Origin: Cladocopium goreaui
Taxonomy: Eukaryota > Sar > Dinophyceae > Suessiales > Symbiodiniaceae
Direction of reading: 5' to 3'
Length of the DNA: 64,000 nucleotides
Assembly (NCBI GenBank): GCA_947184155.2
Contig: CAMXCT020000126.1
Location: 165,066-229,065 of the forward strand
In this document: positions 34,901 to 42,542 of the stretch, in pieces
Numbering within the stretch: the first letter of the stretch is position 1
Layout: each line of letters begins with the position of its first letter
Notes under the pieces: model-generated
Told to the model about the DNA's origin: nothing
Databases searched by the model: none
Seen by the model: the letters and a program-made list of their open reading frames with translations, nothing else
Translations under genes and position numbers: made by a program

Positions 34901-35745
34901 GTTGGGCCAAACACAAATGTAAGATGGAAGATGACGGAGAACTGTAAACACGGTCCAAAAACGAAGAATTCGCACAGCATTTCGTAGGTGGAGGGGTCTT
35001 GAATTTTGACCAAGTCGCATGTCGTAGAAGATGATTAAACGGGAGGTTTGGATGGAGGTTCCCTTCATTCTGAACCAGAAGTGAATCCCTGGTAACGACA
35101 TTTTATGACATATGCTGAAGATATGTTTCTTGACGATGTGGTATCATGGGAATCCAAAATCTGAGCAACAAAAACACCAGCCTTTCCTTGTGATGTCCAG
35201 ACCTAGCCAAAGCAGTAATGTAAAATCGCGCCCCAAACCTACTATGGGTTCTAGGGATCCATATGAAAACTTCACACCGATGACACACCTATGACATACC
35301 CATCTTGATCCACCAGGATATGGTTCTTTGGAGTCGCCCATGGTCTTGGAGTTCCTCCAACTCAGAACAGAGTTGGCCAACTAACGGTTTGCTGTAGATG
35401 GCCAATTCATTCGATGATTGACCTATCAAACAAGTGTATCCAGGACTGGGAACGCCCCAAGCCCCAAGGGTTGATCATCAGGGCTGTCTCGCAATTGGGT
35501 TAAACCCAGCGGTTTCCCCATTAAAATTACCAATAAATTGCAAGATGTTGGGCACCAACTGACTTAGAAAACACCCATATATCGACATGTTTTCGTTACA
35601 TCTCATTATCTCCGCAAAAAAATCGCGCTGGCTGGTCAAATCCCATATTACATTCCCGTGGCTACCTTTAAGCCAGAAGGCTGTCCTGCTTAGTCTTCTT
35701 CAGTTTTTGCCTCAGTTGGTCTTCCTTTTTAGATGCTTCCAGTGC
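28918..35745 (-). CDS. Minus-strand coiled-coil gene made of very short exons (partial)
   Basis: Eight exon-sized islands, each 36-83 bp, read on minus as Lys/Glu/Gln-rich helices and are bounded by an AG acceptor and a GT, GC or GA donor. In order of reading they are 35686-35745, 34744-34818, about 33457-33539, 32154-32198, 31627-31680, 30514-30549, 29917-29970 and 28918-28971. Seven are exact multiples of three and phase 0. Introns are about 0.5-1.3 kb. I infer one gene for a long coiled-coil protein, perhaps structural or cytoskeletal. Neither end is in view, and more exons may lie further left (22530-22703, 19562-19684) or right (about 36418-36450). No family can be named. The individual exons follow. 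Confidence 0.55.
29266..29385. mobile_element. Family-1 MITE, diverged copy
   Basis: The left end, catctggttatttaacttag, and the right end, cgttaaataagcagagggta, are inverted relatives of the family-1 ends. The centre shares aaaaattgtgattttcc with other copies. It lies in an intron-like part of the coiled-coil gene. Confidence 0.55.
29917..29970 (-). CDS. Basic exon, 18 codons
   Basis: Acceptor ccagtgag, reading ARRRCRDRLSMRRGGWKE, strong donor gtaagc. 54 bp, phase 0. Its Arg-rich content differs from the other exons. Confidence 0.4.
30514..30549 (-). CDS. Coiled-coil exon, 12 codons
   Basis: Acceptor gacttag, reading ENLLEAKLKAAS, donor gtgatg. The same frame stays open a little beyond the donor (VMEHKGQ), so the 3' edge is uncertain. 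Confidence 0.45.
31109..31168. repeat. 30-bp tandem duplication
   Basis: The unit ggaaaaacaattcccaattc, continuing atgttctgat, occurs twice back to back with no mismatch that I can see except at the end. Confidence 0.9.
31627..31680 (-). CDS. Coiled-coil exon, 18 codons
   Basis: Acceptor cctttcag, reading AKDMESRAKTQEAAESQE, donor gtgcgc. Exactly 54 bp, phase 0. Confidence 0.6.
31738..31844. mobile_element. Family-1 MITE with ~29-bp inverted ends
   Basis: Left taccctctggtaaattaaca (continuing tagaccctg) and the reverse complement of the right end differ at only one base over 29. The centre is unlike that of the other copies. TA at both ends fits a TA target duplication. Confidence 0.8.
32154..32198 (-). 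CDS. Coiled-coil exon, 15 codons
   Basis: Acceptor ctgcaag, reading ALGTKKLELQRVLRE, then gcacat, a GC donor. Phase 0. Confidence 0.45.
33238..33262. repeat. Family-2 MITE end fragment
   Basis: ggtttgtctgaaaatacgat matches the terminal sequence of the elements at 41-150 and 53394-53504. The second end is not clear. Confidence 0.4.
33457..33539 (-). CDS. Coiled-coil exon, ~27 codons
   Basis: The donor side is clear (CAAGAGGAG then gtccgg). The reading ends NEKVNKAKMKLQKLQEE. The acceptor drawn here (atttccag) leaves two extra bases, so the true 5' edge may lie slightly inside. Confidence 0.5.
33715..33762. repeat. 24-bp tandem duplication carrying TGACGTCA
   Basis: cttgcaagaacgtccctgac, continuing gtca, is repeated at once with one change (aacg to aatg). 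Each unit ends in the palindrome TGACGTCA (33731-33738 and 33755-33762), the core of CRE-type sites in other eukaryotes. Function here is unknown. Confidence 0.85.
34165..34360. repeat. Cluster of AAACGT-n-GTTT motifs
   Basis: Five loosely self-complementary motifs (aaacgtttcc, aaacgtcagttt, aaacgtgcgttt, aaacgttagttt, aaacgtctgttt) lie within about 190 bp, with irregular spacing. Confidence 0.55.
34744..34818 (-). CDS. Coiled-coil exon, 25 codons
   Basis: Acceptor catttcag, donor gtgagc (canonical). It begins EEDLKVERSHQKMQELELSL and ends EKQRE. It is the clearest exon of the set, with phase 0 at both ends and regular heptad leucines. Confidence 0.65.
35686..35745 (-). CDS. Coiled-coil exon, 20 codons
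   Basis: Acceptor gtcgttcag; reads ALEASKKEDQLRQKLKKTKQ; the following bases are gacagc, a GA donor, which is among the non-canonical donors known from dinoflagellates. Phase 0. Confidence 0.5.
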
Positions 35746-36029
35746 CTGAACGACTTTTTCGAACGGAAACCCAGTGGACTTTGGAGAAATGCTACATGTA
35801 CATTGTACATCATTGTATCCCAATGTATTTTTTGTTTGGAATCGGAAGACCAAAGTTTTCGGGACGGTGACATCTAGAAAACATTGGGATTTGGGGGTCC
35901 TTTATTGACACTTTTTTTGGACATGTGGTGCGAAAATTCGGCAGGAGTCCTTTTCATATCTTCTCAATTCCTGTAGAAATACCACAGTACCTGTATCCTT
36001 GTGCGACCAATAATTAGCAGGTGTTTGAG

Positions 36030-36058
36030 TGAACGACCACATTCTTGCGAAACGACCA
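36030..36058 (+). repeat. Paired GAAACGACCA motif, left of the mobile-element block
   Basis: TGAACGACCA (36030) and CGAAACGACCA (36048) are 18 bp apart. A very similar pair in the same orientation lies at 48359-48388, on the other side of the plus-strand genes. Confidence 0.55.
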
Positions 36059-36417
36059 CTTCCAGGAAACCCACCGCAGCCATCTTCCAGGAATCTTCAG
36101 CTTGGCATCCCAGGACATCTCCAGGAACATTTTGGAAGATAATCTTCTAGAATGGTAATTTCCATTCAGTGAAATTCAATGCCATTGGGGAGATGCACAC
36201 CTGTGAATCTTAATTGTTCATCAAATCCCGTCATGCCATAGTATCAATCCATAATCTCAGTTGCAATGTCTTCTCGAAATCATCTCAGCGGGAAGGTCTT
36301 GCTGGCTCAGTTGATTGAATCTCGACTTTACACCTCCGGCATTGTTTTTTGAATCTAACTCCTTTTTTTTTAAAGGGCGCTTTCCCCATATTATATTGAT
36401 TGGTCTCCCATGGACAG

Positions 36418-36450
36418 CCCTTGGCTGCATCTTTTTGTTCTTCGCTCGCA
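36418..36450 (-). CDS. Possible further coiled-coil exon
   Basis: Acceptor cacctggcag, then a reading with ASEEQKDAAK and a possible GC donor. It is shorter and weaker than the exons to its left. Confidence 0.25.
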
Positions 36451-36671
36451 CTGCCAGGTGATGGATCAAAGTAGCCTTGGCTGCTGCTGGTCGGGGAGTG
36501 CCCCATGGGTCTGGGTCAGGCTTATTAATAATGGCAGGGAAAAAAAACAAGTGACCTATACATTCTTCATTGGTGCCCCCAAGAAATGGCCCCAGGTCAC
36601 TTTGGAAAACCGACTGTTGTGCAAATTGCAGCGCTTTTGGCTTTCCCTTTCCAGCTGCAGGGGTAGCAGCA

Positions 36672-37050
36672 ATGGACCCAAAAGATTTTTCTTTTGTGGA
36701 CTCGTGCTGGAAAGCTTGGGAGACAGTGGGGGAAATCCGGTCATCAGCCATCAAGAAGCAGAAGCTTATTCGGAATGAGAAAGCATCTGGTCTGATCCAT
36801 CCCACACTACAAAACATCAGGTTCAACTATAAGCTCTTGAAAGGCTTCACCCAGCACATGGCCGCTGTTGGTGTCATTATGACAAAGAGGTTAGAATTCC
36901 TGAAGCCACCCATTGAGAAGTATTACCGGCAGATGGAAGTTGATACCTCAACAGAAGCAATGACAACAACAATTCATGGGGTGGGCATTCTAGTGAAGAA
37001 AATGTTGAGCGTGATCAAACGTAAATGGTCTCGATGGGAGATGCCAAGGG
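36672..37050 (+). CDS. First exon candidate (helical, MDPKDFSF start)
   Basis: ATG 36672 opens a frame reading MDPKDFSFVDSCWKAWETVG and continuing helical and Lys-rich to about 37050, where gtgcct may be the donor. No known domain. Confidence 0.5.
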
Positions 37051-40000
37051 TGCCTAGACAGAAAACATCTTGAGTGATTTTTCACTATATACTGTAGTTT
37101 GGGAATGTGAGATGATAATGGGTTTATGTTTTTTTGGGGGAGAGCATTTCAGCAACACTAGGATCGGATGGTCAAGGACCTTGTGCTGGATCTAGCTTTA
37201 GCTTCTAACAAAGCCTGGGAAGATACTTGGCTACAATGTTCAGTTTGAGTTGCCAACTTTTGGAAATACCAAACAATTTACTGTCATGGCCCAGATTATA
37301 GTTTAGCATTTGGTAAGTTACACGTGTGAAGGATGGAAGATCTCCATTTCTTTTTGATGATGAAGCTGCTCCTGACGAGGGAGATATCAGTGACTTTAGT
37401 GTTCGTGAGTCGCTTTCCCGCAGCAATTCCTTGCTGGAAGCTGAAAGGGAAAAGGGTTGGGAGGAGCTCCAAGCTCTTGCTGACGAAATGGCCCGTGACA
37501 ATGATCCCACTTTGACGCTTGATGGGCCTGATGATGACGTCGTAGAAGTCCCCATGCAATGTGGATATCCTGAAGTATTTCCTGATAGGCAACGCTTCCC
37601 GTCCAGTGAGTCTTCCCCGGCTGCTGCCCCCACGCACATAGACTTGGACTCTCCAAGCCCTGCAGCCCCTGTCACCCCACCAGCAGATCCGAACAAAGAC
37701 AATCTCCTCAAGTTGCTTCAGATTGTGCAGGCCAAGGCATCGATCAGTAAAGCGGCTCCCAAGACTGAGAAACATGGTTAGTTTATGTTAGTCTCATATT
37801 GATATGTTATATGCTTTCATTTTTTCAATTTTCCCTTTGCTCCCCCTGTTTTCTGCCTCTAAATTCCACATGCCTACAAACATGTGCTTTATTACTGAGT
37901 GCAAGCAGTGGCCACATGTTCTGAGGACACCTCCGGTCTCTTCGGGCAGTGACGGGGTTGACATCGCAAAGGCCACAGCTACACGTGTGGAAAGAAGCAG
38001 TGCTTTGGAGCAAAACAGAGACCTCTTTTGATAATTTTGAGTTTCCAGCCAAGGAAAAGATAATTTCACATGGCTTTGTTTTTCTAGACACTGCACATGT
38101 GAAGTAGGTGCAGCCATTCCAACGCCTCATGAAGGGCACGTGGCGGTTGCTTTGGGTGAAGCACTCCGGGCATCGAATGCTGAGATTCGGAAGGCCCTTT
38201 CCCATTCTTGTCAAACATCCGTTTGCCGTATTATATCGAAATCATAATTGCATAATTGTATACGCATTTGAATACAAAAAATAAATATACCCATATGTAT
38301 GTATACATTTACATATGTGCCACATAAACTGCATATATAAATAATATCATATTTATATATATATATACGGTAACGACTTAAATATGTGGAGGGCGGACCA
38401 GACCGTGAGGCCCCGGAGGTAGTATGAAATACCTGTTCGTATATTTAAATGCATGTTTCGCTAGCACACCTACCAGACGCTGACTATCAAAAAATACGTA
38501 TTTTATATAGTTGTACCACTTGCAAACTTTGGACCTATAGCCAAGGGTTGGGAAACATTTGCAGGACACCTCCACTGATGACAAGCTCGCAGCCCTGCTT
38601 CGTGATCAGCAGCTTGCATTGGCCAAAGCCAAAGCGAGAAAGAACCGTGGAGAGGGGGAGGCAGAAACAGGTGAGGGGGGGGATGAGGAACAAGGCCAGG
38701 AAGAGGAGGAGGAAGAAGAGGCAGATGATGATGAGGAGACGGCAACCCCCAAACCAGGGCGCAGAGGAAAAGGGAAACCCAAGGGCAGGGCGAAAGCGAA
38801 AGCAAAGGCAGCAGGTAAGGCCAAGGCGGCCAAGGCAAAACCCAAGGCTAAGGCAAAGGCATCAGGCAAGGCCAAGGCAAAGGGGAAGTCGAAAGGTGAG
38901 GCCGATGGTGCAGGTGATGTATCGGGAAGTGATGGAGGATCTAAGAGGTTGGCTGAAGGTGTTGAAGGGGAAAAACCTGAGAAAACTGAGAAAGCAACCT
39001 TTGCCAAGCGTTACAAACCGGGGCGCCACCCTGAAAAGTGGCTCCAGTCCCGTGCAGTGTGGATGAATTTCCTTTTTGACAAGCTCAAAAGCCATGTCAC
39101 CATGGAGGAATTTGGTTCTGAAAAACATTTCATGAGAAACAATCCTGTTAACCCTGTCAAGTTTCTTGGTGTGCATGTATGATTTGACAAGCTTGATTCC
39201 GATATCCCAATCAACCCCTTACAGGAGGAATGGTGGAAGCATTGCGGGGAAGCCATGAAGGAAACGGGCGATGTATCAGTGATCACCACCAACCTTGCTC
39301 ATGATTTCTTGGTCAAGCCTGAAACGCGTGAACGCATCCCATTAAATATAGCATGTTTTTTTTGGCCCCCAAGATTTATTCAAATACTTTGTCCGTTTTA
39401 GGGGTCAACATTAGCACTTCCACCGTCTGAATGCTGACAGGTGACATCTACACTGCGGTGGGCAAGCGCTACATCAGCGAGCTCCCGGTTCCATGAACAT
39501 AGCGGTGGAGCACAGTTGCCTGGGTTTTTCCAGCAAGTCTGAGTGAAGGCACCCATCAGAAGTGCCGACAGCAGGTCACAGCTTCTTTGGGCGTAGGGTG
39601 GCACTTCTGCTTGCACATGCATGTCTATATAGGATTGGGGTTGTTTGATGAAGTGCCACCTGGTACCCGGCGCCAATTTATGTGGCTAGGCTCTGCTTCA
39701 ACATGTCACAGCAAGCTCAAACCCATGAGAGAAAAATGTTCCTGCTGCCTGGAACCCTCCAACCCAGTGCTAGAACATACACTATAGTTATATTCCCCTT
39801 CCATGATTTGATAGCTTAAACATTTTTCCAATCATTTTGTGGTAGAACCCCCCCTGGCTGCTTTCCAGGTACGTATGAACATCTTGGCGGCAACCGACTT
39901 CTATGATGATGCGGAGCTGCACCATGGTGGTGAAGGCCTGCTGGGTCACAGGGTTGAGTGTCCCTGGGGTTGAAACTACGCATGTGCCACGCAGCGTGTT

Positions 40001-41679
40001 TCATAGCTCAGGGCTGACCAAAAAAGGCAGTGACAGGATGCCCCGGAAACCAGAATATGTCGCTGTGCAGTTGCTCAAGCATGGATCACCAAAGGCCGGG
40101 CAACTGCCTTCAAGATCAAACGTATTGGATACACAATTTCATGGTTGGACATGTTACTGTCTCAAAAAAATAGTGGGGCCCCAAAGGCCTTATTTGTTTC
40201 AATTGAAAATGAATTTTGGGGCCCCTCTATTTTGAGATATTTCCTTATGATCCCATCCACCCTTGCCTTGCTAGATCTTCGTGCTGGCAACGCTGCTTTT
40301 GATGTGGAATAGCCGCATCGAGCTGAATGAGGCATTCCTGCACATATCAAAACATGTTGGCATCAATCTTGAAAAAAATATGGTTTGATCATCTAATGAA
40401 TGAATGTACATAATTTTGGCATTGCCTGCCAGGGGTTGGTGTTTATAGAGCACTATGCTGGTGCATCGGAAATGACGAACACTATGAGAGAGAATTCTGT
40501 GCCCAGCGCACGCTTGGATCTGAATTTGCACCGGTCTATGAACATTTTAACGCCCGCAGGCATGGCGACTTGACCTTAGCTACCCATGGGACTGCAATCA
40601 ATACAGATCAGTGCTTCCATTGGGTAAGACTTCACTCATGCTGAAGTAGCTAAGGACACACATGGTATCCATACTGCGTGGGTCCACTGAAGGATTCGCA
40701 TGCTGGAAAGGTGTCAAATGTGCATCTTGGGTGAGCATTTGCAGAGCCACAACTCTGAGGAGTTTTTTTGCGCCTTGTGGGGATGAATCCTCCAAATTTG
40801 TGATGGAGGGGAATGGCATGGCCGCACGAGAGGCATTATTATGTTTGCTTGTTGCTGCTCTCTTTGGCAGCTGGTGCATTGAGCAGCCATCATCTTCACT
40901 TTTGTTTCGGCACCCACGAATGCAATGGCTGTGCCAACAAATGACAGTTGAATCCTTAGTACTTAGGGTTGAATGTGCAATTGCTGAATAATTTCAACCT
41001 TTCTGGAAACCAAAGTGGTTCAGATAAATTATATAAGTACTTGCACTCAGGTTTTTCGCTGCAATTTTTGGATGTGTTTCTTTGACAGCAAGTCACCGAA
41101 GAGGACATCGGTATGGAGCAACCGTTCCTTCATTAAGAAATTTTGGCTTGGTAAATTATCAAAGAAGATCAGGCAAGACCTTAAGCTGAAGTACCCTGAC
41201 TTCTATACTACTGTCAAATACGTGGACAAAAAGGGGAAGAAGAGATATCATGGCAGTCGCCAGCTGAAGTCCACGCAGACTCTTAGTTGTATATACATGC
41301 ACATTTTTTCAAGAACCCCCTGGAGGAAGGAGACAATTTTCCATGACGGTTGTTTCAACGATTTAGTGTGTGGCCAACCCTCTCCACAAGCATGCATGCA
41401 TATTTTTGTCCTTACCCATGTGCACTTAGGACGTATACGAAAAAGTTTGCGTTGAGGATGTTGGAACTCCTTCCTGTTGCAGCTGATGCCGAGATCCAGC
41501 CTTCTCGTCCCAGGGATGCTCTCGCGGCTGAGCTTACCTCCTTGTGGACGCAAACTGATGGGTTGGGCCCGGATCTTTGGGACGATGCAGGGATGCCACA
41601 GCTGGTTCACTACCTTCTGGGGGCCAAAGGTCTTAACGTCCCAGAACAGTGGGAGTGGTTGATCCCTTCTCACATTTAA
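36672..41679 (+). CDS. Many-exon mobile-element-like gene with methyltransferase-like motifs
   Basis: A chain of plus-strand exons that I read as one gene: about 36672-37050, 37332-37776, 38565-39176, 39225-39345, 39869-39952, 40275-40382, 40433-40566, 40655-40950, 41089-41277 and 41430-41679 (TAA). The first part is helical, then acidic, then a long Lys/Ala/Gly-rich basic tail that could bind nucleic acid. The later part (40.4-41.3 kb) has FIEHYAGASE, VKCASW and WCIEQP. I recall this series as an abundant, uncharacterised dinoflagellate family. Its motif order resembles motifs I (FxGxG), IV (catalytic Cys) and VI (ENV) of cytosine-5 DNA methyltransferases; that likeness is my inference. Exon phases agree at several joins. 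Stops lie in the introns, and the exact edges of some exons are uncertain. The copy may be decayed. Confidence 0.5.
37332..37776 (+). CDS. Acidic exon
   Basis: A tgtgaag acceptor opens DGRSPFLFDDEAAPDEGD; the exon is rich in Asp, Glu, Ser and Pro and ends before gttagt. 148 codons plus one base. A further open stretch at about 37909-38031 may be the next exon but ends in TGA. Confidence 0.55.
38565..39176 (+). CDS. Acidic then Lys/Ala/Gly-rich basic exon
   Basis: Acceptor catttgcag, 204 codons in phase 0, donor gtatga. It opens DTSTDDKLAALLRDQQLALA, then a Glu-rich run, a KGKPKGRAKAKAKAAG-type basic tract, and a compact end (KATFAKRYKPGRHPEKWLQS). The basic tract is probably nucleic-acid-binding or disordered. 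The AKRYKP/W motif is one I associate with an abundant dinoflagellate family. Confidence 0.65.
39225..39345 (+). CDS. Short exon (EEWWKHCGEAM)
   Basis: A ccttacag acceptor follows a gap of only 48 bp from the previous exon. It reads EEWWKHCGEAMKETGDVS and on to about KPETRERIPLN. The 3' edge is unclear. Confidence 0.5.
39869..39952 (+). CDS. Exon, 28 codons
   Basis: Acceptor gctttccag, reading VRMNILAATDFYDDAELHHG and ending GLLGHR, donor gttgag. Phase 0. Confidence 0.5.
40030..40125 (+). CDS. Possible exon (DRMPRKPEYVAVQLLKHG)
   Basis: An open, basic stretch after aaaggcag. Edges are not fixed. It sits between two better-defined exons. Confidence 0.3.
40275..40382 (+). CDS. Exon, 36 codons
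   Basis: Acceptor ttgctag, reading IFVLATLLLMWNSRIELNEA and ending GINLEKNM, donor gtttga. Phase 0 at both ends. Confidence 0.5.
40433..40566 (+). CDS. Exon with a methyltransferase-motif-I-like segment
   Basis: Acceptor gcctgccag opens GLVFIEHYAGASEMTNTMRE, followed by a predicted strand (ARLDLNLH) and TPAGMA. The FxxxYAGAxxMT pattern followed by an acidic strand end is what a SAM-binding fold would show. The 3' edge (GC or GA donor) is uncertain. Confidence 0.5.
40655..40950 (+). CDS. Exon with KCASW and IEQP motifs
   Basis: After ctaag the frame reads through GFACWKGVKCASWVSICRAT, GDESSKFVMEGN and GSWCIEQPSSSLLFRHPR. I recall the same order of motifs from many dinoflagellate predicted proteins. 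The Cys and the EQP positions match catalytic-loop and ENV positions of C5 methyltransferases in order only. Confidence 0.55.
41089..41277 (+). CDS. Exon (KSPKRTSVWSN...) with a probable GA donor
   Basis: Acceptor ctttgacag. It is basic and ends YVDKKGKKRYHGSRQLKST. Joining at 41277 (then gactct, a GA donor) to 41430 restores a Gln codon and an open frame. This is a good in-window case for a GA-AG intron. Confidence 0.55.
41430..41679 (+). CDS. Last exon of the methyltransferase-like gene
   Basis: After gtgcacttag the frame reads TYTKKFALRMLELLPVAADA and continues to WLIPSHI and TAA at 41677-41679. Continuity with the previous exon supports the join. Confidence 0.55.
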
Positions 41680-41908
41680 ATTCCATATAGTGCCACTACA
41701 CATTTGGACATGGGCATGGGAAAAAAGAACAGGGGATGAGTGCATGCCCATGTTATGCTGGTCAGTATGGACTACATCTAGCTTCCTTCATCTCAAGCTG
41801 GATTCATACAACTCGCATATCGATCTATCAGAGTCGCTAGTGTTCAAGACTTCACGGAGTTTGTCCTCAACTAGAGGCAGGGCCAATTGATGACAAACCT
41901 TTTCAAAC

Positions 41909-42037
41909 CAACAGAGGTTGAAAAATCTTATAGGTCATTTTTTCAACCTGTCCTTTTTTAAGCGTTTTAGGGCCCAGAAAAGGCTAAACAAGGACACCAG
42001 CAAAAGAATGCCTATGTAGACTTTCAACCTCTGTTTG
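41909..42037. mobile_element. MITE-like element with ~25-bp inverted ends, family 3
   Basis: aacagaggttgaaaaatctt (41910) and the reverse complement of the segment ending at 42037 (aacagaggttgaaagtctac) match with few differences over 25 bases. The centre holds a small gcgttttagggccc palindromic area. Single copy in this window. Confidence 0.6.
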
Positions 42038-42048
42038 AGATTCTTGCT

Positions 42049-42376
42049 ATGTCTTTCGAAAATGTCTTTCGAAAAGCCTTCGAAAGGTTGAATCAGCCCG
42101 GAAGAACTTCGAAAAATCTCTGGTTGAACAGTTTCGAAGGATTTCGTTCACATTTCGTGAAAACGATGATTTTCGAAACATCCAAAAACAGTCAAGAAAC
42201 ATCCAAAAATACCCAAGAAACATCCGAAAAAACACACGTATACGACCACTTTTTTTTCGTACGAAAAAATTGGATATATGCATCATTTTTTCGAAAATGT
42301 TCGAAATTCGACGTTCGAAATTCGATGTTCGAAATTCGACGTTCGAAATTCGACGTTCGAAATTCGACGTTCGAAG
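42049..42376. repeat. TTCGAAA-rich DNA with a 14-bp tandem repeat
   Basis: TTCGAAA and TTTCGAA recur from 42053. From 42299 the unit gttcgaaattcgac is repeated five times with one change. The unit is 2 x 7 bp and reads open on both strands, like the 7-bp satellites of the giant transposon. Confidence 0.85.
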
Positions 42377-42383
42377 CTGCCAG

Positions 42384-42542
42384 GTCTACATGTCGGAGCC
42401 CCGAGCAGCTGAACCAGTCCTTCGAGGTGGATGGTCGGCATCCTCGCTGTTGTCCGGCATTCGGGCAATGGACCAGGATTGCCTCAATGCCATCAAGCGT
42501 GAGCTTCCAGATGATCCCCAAGAACTTCAGCAGTTGCAGGAG
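42384..42542 (+). CDS. Exon, 53 codons, probable GC donor
   Basis: Acceptor gctgccag, phase-0 reading VYMSEPRAAEPVLRGGWSAS and on to DPQELQQLQE, then gcaaat (GC donor). No ATG with a clear upstream context; the true start may be the Met codon near 42390. Confidence 0.5.
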
